This document shows positions 24,658-32,567 of a stretch of 64,000 nucleotides of DNA, in pieces (the first letter of the stretch is position 1; each line of letters opens with the position of its first letter). Both the position numbers and the translations under genes were made by a program. Under the pieces are notes generated by a model. That model saw nothing but the letters and a program-made list of their open reading frames with translations, searched no databases and had not been told where the DNA came from. The DNA comes from Pseudomonas koreensis (GTDB taxonomy: Bacteria > Pseudomonadota > Gammaproteobacteria > Pseudomonadales > Pseudomonadaceae), in contig NZ_JALJWP010000001.1 in the NCBI RefSeq assembly GCF_024169245.1, positions 930,001 through 994,000 of the forward strand, in the 5' to 3' direction.

Positions 24658-26052
24658 TCAAACCGGGAAAATCTTCCCCGGGTTCATGATGCCGTTCGGG
24701 TCGAACACTGCCTTGACCGCTTTCATATACTCGATCTCCGCCGGCGAGCGGCTGTAGGTCAGGTAATCACGCTTGGTCATGCCTACGCCGTGTTCGGCCG
24801 AGATCGAGCCGTTGTACTTCTCGACGGTTTCGAACACCCACTTGTTGACGGTGGCGCACTTGGCAAAGAACTCGTCCTTGCTCAGGTTCTCCGGCTTGAG
24901 AATGTTCAAGTGCAGGTTGCCGTCGCCGATGTGGCCGAACCAGACGATTTCGAAATCCGGGTAGTGCTCGCCAACGATCGCATCGATCTCGCGCAGGAAC
25001 GCCGGCACCTTGGAAACCGTAACCGAGATGTCGTTCTTGTACGGCGTCCAGTGCGAGATGGTTTCAGAAATGTACTCGCGCAGCTTCCACAGGTTCTGCA
25101 ATTGGGTTTCGCTCTGGCTCATCACACCGTCGAGTACCCAGCCCTGCTCAACGCAGTGCTCGAAGGTTTCCAGCGCGCTGTTGGCCACTTCTTCGGTGGT
25201 CGCTTCGAATTCCAGCAGGGCGTAGAACGGGCAGTCGGTTTCGAACGGCGCCGGCACATCGCCACGGCCCATGACCTTGGCGAGAGCCTTGTCGGAGAAG
25301 AATTCGAATGCGGTCAGGTCGAGCTTGCCCTGGAAGGCGTGCAGCACCGGCATGATCGAGTCGAAATCGGCGGTTCCGAGGACCATCGCGGTGAGATTCT
25401 TCGGCGCGCGATCAAGGCGCATGGTCGCTTCGACGACGAAACCGAGAGTACCTTCTGCGCCGATAAACAGCTGACGCAGGTCGTAACCGGTGGCGTTCTT
25501 GATCAGGTCCTTGTTCAGTTCGAGCACATCGCCCTTGCCGGTGACGACCTTCATGCCGGCCACCCAGTTGCGGGTCATGCCGTAGCGAATCACTTTGATC
25601 CCGCCGGCATTGGTGCCGATGTTGCCGCCAATCTGGCTGGAACCCGCCGACGCAAAGTCGACCGGGTAGTACAGGCCGTTTTCTTCGGCGACGTTCTGCA
25701 AATGTTCGGTGACCACACCCGGCTGGCACACGGCGGTGCGGTCGGTGAGGTTCACGTCGAGAATCTGGTTCATGTAATCGAACGACACCACCACTTCGCC
25801 ATTGGCCGCCACCGCAGCGGCGGACAGCCCGGTACGCCCGCCGGATGGCACCAGTGCGACCTTGTGGGTGTTGGCCCAACGGACCACGGCCTGCACTTGT
25901 TCGATGGTCTTGGGAAACACGATGGCGCTCGGCGCCGGCGCAAAGTGCTTGGTCCAATCCTTGCCGTAAGCATTCAGGGAGTCGGCGTCGGTGAGGACTT
26001 TGCCAGGCTCAACCAGGGTCTTCAGTTCATCAATCAGCGCAGGATTGGTCAT
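24658..26052 (-). CDS. FAD-linked D-2-hydroxyglutarate dehydrogenase
   Basis: This 464-residue flavoenzyme has an N-terminal FAD-binding PCMH domain (VVRWANTHKVALVPSGGRTG, then SSQIGGNIGTNAGG). A C-terminal FAD-oxidase domain ends HGVGMTKRDYL and GIMNPGKIFPV. GlcD and D-lactate dehydrogenases share the fold. The divergent pairing with serA identifies it as the D-2-hydroxyglutarate dehydrogenase described in Pseudomonas, which re-oxidises the D-2-hydroxyglutarate that SerA makes while driving 3-phosphoglycerate oxidation. ATG 26052 is chosen because MTNPALIDELK is family-like. An in-frame upstream ATG (26082) adds ten unlikely residues. Confidence 0.88.
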   Translation of the reverse strand: MTNPALIDELKTLVEPGKVLTDADSLNAYGKDWTKHFAPAPSAIVFPKTIEQVQAVVRWANTHKVALVPSGGRTGLSAAAVAANGEVVVSFDYMNQILDVNLTDRTAVCQPGVVTEHLQNVAEENGLYYPVDFASAGSSQIGGNIGTNAGGIKVIRYGMTRNWVAGMKVVTGKGDVLELNKDLIKNATGYDLRQLFIGAEGTLGFVVEATMRLDRAPKNLTAMVLGTADFDSIMPVLHAFQGKLDLTAFEFFSDKALAKVMGRGDVPAPFETDCPFYALLEFEATTEEVANSALETFEHCVEQGWVLDGVMSQSETQLQNLWKLREYISETISHWTPYKNDISVTVSKVPAFLREIDAIVGEHYPDFEIVWFGHIGDGNLHLNILKPENLSKDEFFAKCATVNKWVFETVEKYNGSISAEHGVGMTKRDYLTYSRSPAEIEYMKAVKAVFDPNGIMNPGKIFPV

Positions 26053-26257
26053 CGACAGAACTCTCGAACAATTCATGGTCATCCTGAGAACGCTTCACGT
26101 CGCAGGAATGAGTGTTTAGCGGGGTGGCTATGCTAGCATACCGACCCCGCAGGACAGTGCCCAAGGCCAGATCCGCGGTGACGGCTTTGTTGCCGTGCGG
26201 GTCAGCTCCAGGCTGCTCCCTCCCTGCCATTTTTCTCCGGGATACAGGTTTACGCAG

Positions 26258-27487
26258 ATGAGCAAGACTTCTCTCGATAAGAGCAAGATCAAGTTCCTTC
26301 TTCTCGAAGGCGTCCACCAATCGGCTGTCGACGTCCTCAAGGCGGCGGGCTACACCAGCATCGAATACCTGACTGGTTCCTTGCCGGAAGCCCAGCTCAA
26401 GGAAAAGATCGCTGACGCTCACTTCATCGGCATTCGCTCGCGCACACAACTGACCGAAGAGATCTTCGATCACGCGAAGAAACTGGTCGCGGTCGGCTGT
26501 TTCTGCATCGGCACCAACCAGGTTGACCTCAGTGCGGCCCGCGAGCGCGGTATCGCCGTGTTCAACGCGCCGTACTCCAACACCCGTTCCGTAGCGGAAC
26601 TGGTACTGGCCGAAGCGATCCTGCTGCTGCGCGGCATCCCTGAGAAAAATGCCTCCTGCCACCGTGGCGGCTGGATCAAGTCCGCCGCCAACTCGTTCGA
26701 GATCCGTGGCAAGAAGCTGGGCATCGTCGGCTACGGCTCGATCGGCACGCAGCTGTCGGTTCTGGCCGAAGGTCTGGGCATGCAGGTGTTCTTCTATGAC
26801 ACCGTGACCAAGCTGCCGCTGGGCAACGCTACCCAGGTCAACAACCTGCATGAGCTGCTGGGCATGTCCGACATCGTCACCCTGCACGTGCCGGAAACCG
26901 CGGCGACCCAGTGGATGATCGGCGAGAAGGAAATCCGCGCCATCAAGAAGGGCGGCATCCTGATCAACGCTGCACGCGGCACCGTGGTCGAGCTGGACGC
27001 CCTGGCGGACGCGATCAAGGACAAGCACCTGATCGGCGCGGCCATCGACGTATTCCCGGTGGAGCCACGCTCCAACGACGAAGAGTTCGAAAGCCCGCTG
27101 CGTGGCCTCGACAACGTGATCCTGACTCCGCACATCGGTGGCTCGACTGCCGAGGCGCAAGCCAACATCGGTCTGGAAGTGGCGGAAAAACTGGTCAAGT
27201 ACAGCGACAACGGTACTTCGGTGTCGTCGGTCAACTTCCCGGAAGTGGCCCTGCCGGCTCACCCTGGCAAGCACCGCCTGCTGCACATCCACGAGAACAT
27301 CCCGGGTGTGATGAGCGAGATCAACAAGGTCTTCGCCGAAAACGGCATCAACATCTCCGGTCAGTTCCTGCAGACCAACGAGAAGGTCGGCTACGTGGTG
27401 ATCGACGTCGACGCCGAATACTCGGAATTGGCGCAAGAGAAACTGCAACACGTCAACGGTACTATCCGTAGTCGAGTGCTGTTCTAA
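26258..27487 (+). CDS. serA: D-3-phosphoglycerate dehydrogenase
   Basis: This 409-residue enzyme is the first step of serine biosynthesis. It has the NAD-binding motif GYGSIGTQL, catalytic residues in the HIGGSTAEAQANIG and INAARGT segments, and a C-terminal ACT domain (HENIPGVMSEINKVFAENGI) for serine feedback, matching the about 410-residue E. coli type. Start 26258 gives MSKTSLDKSKIKFLLLEG. The frame is open upstream, but residues there are not family-like. It is divergent from the D-2-hydroxyglutarate dehydrogenase gene, with which it works as a redox couple. Confidence 0.97.
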   Translation: MSKTSLDKSKIKFLLLEGVHQSAVDVLKAAGYTSIEYLTGSLPEAQLKEKIADAHFIGIRSRTQLTEEIFDHAKKLVAVGCFCIGTNQVDLSAARERGIAVFNAPYSNTRSVAELVLAEAILLLRGIPEKNASCHRGGWIKSAANSFEIRGKKLGIVGYGSIGTQLSVLAEGLGMQVFFYDTVTKLPLGNATQVNNLHELLGMSDIVTLHVPETAATQWMIGEKEIRAIKKGGILINAARGTVVELDALADAIKDKHLIGAAIDVFPVEPRSNDEEFESPLRGLDNVILTPHIGGSTAEAQANIGLEVAEKLVKYSDNGTSVSSVNFPEVALPAHPGKHRLLHIHENIPGVMSEINKVFAENGINISGQFLQTNEKVGYVVIDVDAEYSELAQEKLQHVNGTIRSRVLF

Positions 27488-27510
27488 GCACAGCGTTCTT
27501 AGCGCAAGAA

Positions 27511-27539
27511 AAAGGGAGCCCCAAAGGGCTCCCTTTTTT
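27511..27539. terminator. Bidirectional terminator between serA and the DUF4399 gene
   Basis: GGGAGCCC (27514-27521) and GGGCTCCC (27526-27533) form a tight hairpin flanked by A-run and T-run, so it can end serA on the plus strand and the DUF4399 gene on the minus strand. Confidence 0.93.
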
Positions 27540-27963
27540 ATTTCACGTTAACCGTGATTTTTTCCGAAACGATCGATGGGTCGAACGGCATGTGGCCGCT
27601 GTCGCCAAGAATCAGTTGCAAGGTGTGCTTGCCAGGGGCCAGTTTGATCGTGGCCTCGGTCTGGGCCTTGCCGAAATGCATGTGGTGCGCGTCAGTCGGG
27701 ATCGGCGCGCCTTCGGCCGGCAGGTCGTCGACGTCGATCAGCAGATGATGGTGGCCGGTGTTCTTGGTGGTGTCACCCGCCGGGGCCAGCGCGATGTTCT
27801 TGACGCCGAACTTGACTTTGAATTCCTGCGAGACGGTGGCGCCGTCCTCGGGAGAAACGATGAACACTTCAGCATCCTTGGGAGCCGGCGTCGCCGCACT
27901 GGCCAGCACCGAAACACCCATCAGCACACCGGCCAACGCTGCACGTGACATAAAGCTTTTCAT
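27538..27963 (-). CDS. DUF4399 family exported protein
   Basis: This 141-residue protein has a signal peptide (MKSFMSRAALAGVLMGVSVL, cleavage after ASA about residue 23). A small beta-rich domain follows with the DUF4399 pattern VSPEDGATVSQEFKVKFGV and the His-rich GHHHLLIDVDDLP and DAHHMHFG segments. The histidines could bind a metal in the periplasm (inference). Function is unknown. It converges on serA and shares its terminator. Confidence 0.88.
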   Translation of the reverse strand: MKSFMSRAALAGVLMGVSVLASAATPAPKDAEVFIVSPEDGATVSQEFKVKFGVKNIALAPAGDTTKNTGHHHLLIDVDDLPAEGAPIPTDAHHMHFGKAQTEATIKLAPGKHTLQLILGDSGHMPFDPSIVSEKITVNVK

Positions 27964-28098
27964 TTTCTTCTCCAGTTTTTCCGTAAAATCCGCACGGTCA
28001 TGACAACTTCATGACCATTCGTTGTCGAAGGCACTCGACAACCATAGCAAAGCGAGCCTGAATCAGAGCGTCGCGATAATGATTTCAAAGGAGTGACC

Positions 28099-28668
28099 AT
28101 GCGCTTGCTGCCTGGCCTGATCTGCCTGCTACCCCTTCTGAGCCCGCTGGCTCACGCCGAACTGATTGATGACGTCAACGACCGTGGCGAGCTGCGCATA
28201 GCCCTTGAGGCTAATACACCGCCCTTCAATTACAAGGAAGGCGACACACTCACAGGGTTCGAGGTCGAGCTTGGGCAACTTCTGGCCAAGGAGCTGGATG
28301 TACGCGCCGACTTCATCGTCACCGACGAGGGCGATCTGCTCCAGGGCGTTGAAAGCGGCAAGTACGACGTCGCGCTCAACCACATAGCACTGACACCCGA
28401 ACTCAAGGATCGTTTCGACTTCAGCGAGCCGTACGGCGAGGTCGACGGGCAACTTCTGGCGAAGAAGGACGATGCGCCGCGGCCGATGGTGCTGGTGCAG
28501 GCATTGACCGAAGAGAAGCCGAAAGCGGCGGCGCCGGTGGAACTGGCGATTCCGTTTCAGAAAGGTAATCCGGCGTTTCAGGCCAGTCTCAAGAGCGCGA
28601 TGCAGCGGATCAAAGACGACGGACGGCTAGCGGCGCTGTCGAAGAAGTGGTTCACCGAAACCAAGTGA
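28099..28668 (+). CDS. Short family-3 solute-binding protein lacking most of lobe 2
   Basis: This 189-residue exported protein has a signal peptide (MRLLPGLICLLPLLSPLAHA, cleavage near residue 20) and a good AAAGGAG site. It matches the first lobe of amino-acid binding proteins (ELRIALEANTPPFNYKEG, LTGFEVELGQLLAKELD, YDVALNHIALTPELKDRFDFSEPY). After about residue 130 it jumps from DGQLLAKKDDA through a Pro/Ala-rich link to the family's last helix pattern (KSAMQRIKDDGRLAALSKKWF). About 60-70 residues of the second lobe, including the hinge-proximal ligand residues, are missing. The frame is intact. The homologous position in P. aeruginosa carries a full-length binding protein, as I recall. Possibly a sensor-like or degenerate protein. 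Confidence 0.8.
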   Translation: MRLLPGLICLLPLLSPLAHAELIDDVNDRGELRIALEANTPPFNYKEGDTLTGFEVELGQLLAKELDVRADFIVTDEGDLLQGVESGKYDVALNHIALTPELKDRFDFSEPYGEVDGQLLAKKDDAPRPMVLVQALTEEKPKAAAPVELAIPFQKGNPAFQASLKSAMQRIKDDGRLAALSKKWFTETK

Positions 28669-28679
28669 ACATAAAACCT

Positions 28680-28766
28680 GTAGGAGTGAGCCTGCTCGCG
28701 ATAGCGGTTCGTCAGTCGAGTAATCATTAACTGACCCACCGCTATCGCGAGCAGGCTCACTCCTAC
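28680..28766. repeat. REP doublet, inward type
   Basis: TAGGAGTGAGCC-family arms around a TCAGTCGAG...AACTGAC core, between the convergent short binding-protein and DUF523 genes. Confidence 0.88.
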
Positions 28767-28785
28767 ATAAGATCGCGGCGGTCTG

Positions 28786-29271
28786 TTAGATAAGTGCTGC
28801 CAGGGCCTGCGCGGCTTGCGGCAGCTCAAGCTCACTGAACACCCGAACCCCATGACGCTTGAGCAACGCCGCCGTCACCCCTTCGCCACTGACCTTGACC
28901 CCACTGAACGTCCCGTCATAGGTCAGCAGATTCCCGCAAGAAGGGCTGTTGGCCTTGAGCACCGCCACCCGAATGCCGTGCTTTTGCACCAGCTCCAGCG
29001 CTTGGCGCGCACCTTCGAGAAACTGCGCACTGACATCCTCGCCTTCGGTAGTGATGACAGCAGCTTTGCCATCGAGCACCTCTCCGCCCTGCCCGCCGGG
29101 AATCTCCGCCGCCGCCCTCGGCGTCGGCAAACCACCGGCCACTTCCGGACACAACGGCACTACCCGGCCTTCTTCGATCCACTGCTCAAGCAGATCAAAC
29201 GGGCCACTCGCGCCACCGTCATAACGCACGCGATGGCCCAACAGGCAGCGGCTGACGAGAATCTTTTCCAT
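28786..29271 (-). CDS. DUF523 family protein
   Basis: This 161-residue protein has the DUF523 (YbbK-like) hallmarks: CLLGHRVRYDG near the N-terminus, VPLCPEVAGGLPTPR in the middle, and NSPSCG. The three conserved cysteines suggest metal or cluster binding. Related domains are linked to 2-thiouracil reduction (TudS), so a sulfur-removal activity is possible but not shown. ATG 29271 is used. It starts 2 bp after the stop of the upstream dioxygenase gene, indicating coupled translation. Confidence 0.85.
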   Translation of the reverse strand: MEKILVSRCLLGHRVRYDGGASGPFDLLEQWIEEGRVVPLCPEVAGGLPTPRAAAEIPGGQGGEVLDGKAAVITTEGEDVSAQFLEGARQALELVQKHGIRVAVLKANSPSCGNLLTYDGTFSGVKVSGEGVTAALLKRHGVRVFSELELPQAAQALAALI

Positions 29272-29273
29272 GC

Positions 29274-29906
29274 TCAGAACGGCTCGTTGCCACGGCGACG
29301 AAACCATCCGGTCAGCGACAGCCGTTCGCGATGGGCCGGCAGTACTTCGTGGGGTACTTCGCCGGAGAGAAACACCACCAGGCAGCCGCCGGTAGGTTGC
29401 ACATCGTGCACACGCTCATCGTTCAAGTACATGCGCAACTGGCCGCCGTCCTCCGGCAGCCAGGCGTCGTTGAGGTAGATCACTGCCGACACCATGCGCC
29501 GGTCGTCATCGCGAAAGCGGTCGACGTGCTTGCGATAGAACGCGCCGGGCGGGTACAGGGCGAAATGACATTCGAAATCTTCCAGGCCCAGAAACAGCCC
29601 ACGATTGAGCGCCTCGCGCAGACTGTCCATCAGGCTCAGGTAGCGGTCAGTGGCGTCGGCCTGGCCGGGGTCGATCCACTGAATGTGATCGCCACGAATA
29701 CCTTCACGAATCTCCGAAAACGGCCCGCGCCCGACCGCCGCTGGCGCAAGTTCGCCCTCGGCTTCACGTTTACGGCACTCGGCCGCCAGCGCCCGGGTCA
29801 GATCGGCGGGCAGGAAGATGTTCTGCTGCGACCAGCCGTGTTCGGCCAGGTCGTCGACAATGCGTAACAGCAGCGGGTGTTCAGAGGATATCGGCATGGC
29901 GCGCAT
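29274..29906 (-). CDS. 2-oxoglutarate/Fe(II) dioxygenase (prolyl-4-hydroxylase-like)
   Basis: This 210-residue protein has the double-stranded beta-helix motifs of the 2OG-Fe(II) superfamily. HxD is in FYRKHVDRFRDDD, the distal His is in GEVPHEVLPAHRERLSLTG, and the Arg that binds 2-oxoglutarate is nine residues after it. The family hydroxylates protein or small-molecule substrates, and the target here is unknown. Two close ATG codons (29906 and 29897) are possible and neither has a strong ribosome site. It is coupled to the DUF523 gene downstream and divergent from the DUF2059 gene. Confidence 0.87.
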   Translation of the reverse strand: MRAMPISSEHPLLLRIVDDLAEHGWSQQNIFLPADLTRALAAECRKREAEGELAPAAVGRGPFSEIREGIRGDHIQWIDPGQADATDRYLSLMDSLREALNRGLFLGLEDFECHFALYPPGAFYRKHVDRFRDDDRRMVSAVIYLNDAWLPEDGGQLRMYLNDERVHDVQPTGGCLVVFLSGEVPHEVLPAHRERLSLTGWFRRRGNEPF

Positions 29907-30014
29907 AGTATGCCGACGGCAATAAATCCGACAGAGCCACGCAGCGGCTTGCTACGAATTCTCGACAAGTACCGGCACCGCACGGAGAATAGTCCGCTGC
30001 TGACAGGAGTCCCT

Positions 30015-30749
30015 ATGCGCCGTTTGCTTTTTTCACTGTTGATGTTCTGCGTATTGCCCGCCTGGGCGGACGGCTTTGATCAGTTGTACAAGGTCGCCGG
30101 CTGGCCAGAACAACGCGCGCATTTCAACGATGCCCTGAGCGCCGCCCAGCAGCGCTATCAGAACAGCCTGCCGCCTGCGGTGTTTCAAGCACTGGTCAAC
30201 AACAGCAACCAGCGGTTCGCCGCGCAGGCCATGGATCAACGCGCCGAAGCGCAACTGCGGCAGAAACTCGCCGATCCGAAACCGGCGCTGACCTTTTTCC
30301 AGTCACCACTGGGCAAGAAAATCGTCGCCGCCGAACTGCTGGCGACCCGCCGCGATCAACTGGCGAAAAATGCCCAGGGCCTGCCAAAAATGCAGGCGAG
30401 CGACAGTCGTTTGCTGATCATCGGCCACTTGGCGCAAGCCCTGCCGGCCCGTGAGGCTGGCGCCGAGGTCAGTCTGGCGATTGCCGGCGTGGCGGCGGAC
30501 AGTTTGAGTTCGATGATTCCGGGATTGCTCGGTGGCGGTCAGGCGCAGGGCATGTTGAACGGCCAGCGCCAGCGCCTGATGGATCAGATCGGCGCCGATC
30601 TGAATAACACGCTGCTCTACGTCTATCGCGATTTGTCGGATGAAGAGCTGGAAGAATTTGCGACGTTTGCCGAGTCGACCGAGGGCAAGGCTTACTATCA
30701 GGCGGCGCTGGCGGCGATTCGGGCGGGGTTGGCGGTCGGCCAACCTTAA
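30015..30749 (+). CDS. DUF2059 family exported protein
   Basis: This 244-residue protein has a signal peptide (MRRLLFSLLMFCVLPAWA, cleavage near residue 18) and is then largely helical. It has two related segments around ALTFFQSPLGKKIVAAE and EEFATFAESTEGKAYYQAA, which match the F.s..G.k.. pattern repeated in DUF2059 proteins. It is periplasmic and of unknown function. ATG 30015 follows an AGGAG 6 bases upstream. Confidence 0.82.
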   Translation: MRRLLFSLLMFCVLPAWADGFDQLYKVAGWPEQRAHFNDALSAAQQRYQNSLPPAVFQALVNNSNQRFAAQAMDQRAEAQLRQKLADPKPALTFFQSPLGKKIVAAELLATRRDQLAKNAQGLPKMQASDSRLLIIGHLAQALPAREAGAEVSLAIAGVAADSLSSMIPGLLGGGQAQGMLNGQRQRLMDQIGADLNNTLLYVYRDLSDEELEEFATFAESTEGKAYYQAALAAIRAGLAVGQP

Positions 30750-30822
30750 AGATCGCAGCCTTCGGCAGCTCCTACATTGAAACGCGTCCCCCTGTAGGAG
30801 CTGCCGAAGGCTGCGATCTTTT
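30748..30822. repeat. Family C REP doublet
   Basis: AAGATCGCAGCCTTCGGCAG and complement flank about 23 bp between convergent genes (DUF2059 and alpha/beta hydrolase). Confidence 0.87.
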
Positions 30823-30839
30823 GATCTTGCCTTAACGGT

Positions 30840-31787
30840 TCAGAGATTCCGGCCCCTGATCCGCTTGCTCAAAAACTCGAAATACTCCTCACGCATCTCC
30901 GCCGTTTCATTGGCCAGATGATGCCGCGCCTCGGCCAGCAGCAGAATCTGCGGGCGGTCGAACTTCCATTTCAACACCTGCAGATTGTGCTGCCAGTCGA
31001 CGGTCATGTCCGCCTGCCCCTGAATGATCAGCGGTCGTCGCGGGCTTTTTTTCGCGTGCTCGACGCGGATGATCCAGCGCGACAACGCGCCCACCCACTT
31101 CGTCGGCAGACGCCGAGGCTGTAACGGATCAGCCTGCAGAAACGGCAGAAAGTCCGGATCGTTGGAATTTACGCTGAAGCGCCGCGCGACGCCGCGAACA
31201 AATGGCCGCAGCAGGTAATAACTCAACTGCGACCAGCCCCAGGCCCGTGGTCGCACCAGCGGTGCCAGCAGAATCACCTGCCCCTGCGCCGGGCTGTTCT
31301 CGCCATGGTTGAGCAGGTGATCGACGACAATCGCACCACCGGTGCTCTGCCCGCACAAATGCCACGGCTGCGGCAGCGCGATCGAATGGGCTTCGGCAAA
31401 CAGCGCTTGCAGCATGTGCTGATATTCAGCGAAATCGCGGATGCTCGCCCGTGGCCCGCTCGACAGCCCATGCCCCGGCAAGTCGCAGGCAATCACGGCG
31501 AAATCCTGATCCAGCGCCCACTCGATCACATGCCGGTACAGGCCGATGTGATCGTAGTAACCGTGCAGCAGAAACAGCGTCGCCTTGACCTTCTCCGGCC
31601 ACCAGCAATGGCTGACCAACTCGTAGCCATCGACTTCGAAACGACCCATGCCGCGCCACACATCGCGCTCGGCGAAGTCGGTCTTGTAGAAGCGCTGATA
31701 AGCCTTCGCCTCATCCGATAACGGCTGCCACTCGGCCAACGGCTTGAGGCTCGCGCGTAAATGATCAGGGTCGAAAGTATCAGGCAT
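30840..31787 (-). CDS. Alpha/beta hydrolase (serine aminopeptidase S33/lysophospholipase-like)
   Basis: This 315-residue hydrolase has an HG oxyanion region (FLLHGYYDHIGLYRHV), the GHGLSSGPRASI loop typical of monoacylglycerol-lipase or lysophospholipase-like enzymes, and a nucleophile elbow GQSTGG (Ser within LCGQSTGGAIV). The acid lies in QGQADMTVDW, and the His in ARHHLANE. No signal peptide is seen, so it is probably cytosolic. Substrate unknown, with lysophospholipid or monoglyceride the family guess. Divergent from the DUF6436 gene. Confidence 0.85.
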   Translation of the reverse strand: MPDTFDPDHLRASLKPLAEWQPLSDEAKAYQRFYKTDFAERDVWRGMGRFEVDGYELVSHCWWPEKVKATLFLLHGYYDHIGLYRHVIEWALDQDFAVIACDLPGHGLSSGPRASIRDFAEYQHMLQALFAEAHSIALPQPWHLCGQSTGGAIVVDHLLNHGENSPAQGQVILLAPLVRPRAWGWSQLSYYLLRPFVRGVARRFSVNSNDPDFLPFLQADPLQPRRLPTKWVGALSRWIIRVEHAKKSPRRPLIIQGQADMTVDWQHNLQVLKWKFDRPQILLLAEARHHLANETAEMREEYFEFLSKRIRGRNL

Positions 31788-31886
31788 GCGGACATTCCAA
31801 AGCGGTTAACGGACTTTATCGGCCTGCGATATTCATCTGTCGTGCCAGACATGGCAAGCTAGCCGACCTTTTCAGATTCCGAAACC

Positions 31887-32465
31887 ATGCGTTCGCCCTA
31901 CCGCACCGCACTGTTCGCCAGCCTGCTCGCGCTGATCTGCGCCGGGGTGCTGTGGGCGGCGTATGACTGGTTTCAGGGCCGCTACCTGCGTGCGTTCAGC
32001 GAACACACGGCGATGTTTTCCGGCGATCCGCTGCGCCTGCCGGACAACCTCGCCGGACCGGGCAATATCCGTCTCGTGCATTTCTGGGACCCGGCCTGTC
32101 CGTGCAACGTCGGCAATCAACAGCACCTGAGCGAGATGGTCGAACAGTTCGGCGCGCGCGGCGTGGAGTTCTTCGCCGTGCAAAAACCCGGCAGCCACGG
32201 CCAGTTGCCCGCCACCCTCGCCAGCCTGAAAACCATCATCGTCCTGCCCGGCTCCGAACAGATACCCGCCAGCCCCGCCGTGGCGATCTGGGATCGCAGC
32301 GGTAAACTGGCCTACTTCGGCCCGTACAGCGAAGGCCTGAGCTGCAACTCCAGCAACAGCTTCATCGAACCGATCCTGCATGCCCTGACGGAAGATCGCC
32401 CGGTGAACGCTACTCACACCTTGGCGGTGGGTTGTTATTGCCCGTGGCCGGCGGATGCGCGGTAA
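31887..32465 (+). CDS. DUF6436 family membrane-anchored thioredoxin-like protein
   Basis: This 192-residue protein has one N-terminal transmembrane segment (ALFASLLALICAGVLWAAYDW) and a thioredoxin-like domain facing the periplasm. The usual CxxC is replaced by CPC in FWDPACPCNVGNQ. The C-terminus carries two more Cys motifs (GLSCNSS and GCYCPWP). The fold is supported by the VHFWDPACP strand-turn and the later VAIWDRSGKLAYFGPY. The CPC arrangement suggests redox or metal handling distinct from DsbE-type proteins (inference). It is 102 bp upstream of the penicillin acylase gene. Confidence 0.75.
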   Translation: MRSPYRTALFASLLALICAGVLWAAYDWFQGRYLRAFSEHTAMFSGDPLRLPDNLAGPGNIRLVHFWDPACPCNVGNQQHLSEMVEQFGARGVEFFAVQKPGSHGQLPATLASLKTIIVLPGSEQIPASPAVAIWDRSGKLAYFGPYSEGLSCNSSNSFIEPILHALTEDRPVNATHTLAVGCYCPWPADAR

Positions 32466-32567
32466 GGCATTCCGGACTTTTCAAGGACAGCGCTGCACCG
32501 CACAGATGCTCTGTGCTAAATGTTTGCAGCCCGACGGGCGGCCCTCCCGCCTGCACAAGGAGTCACC

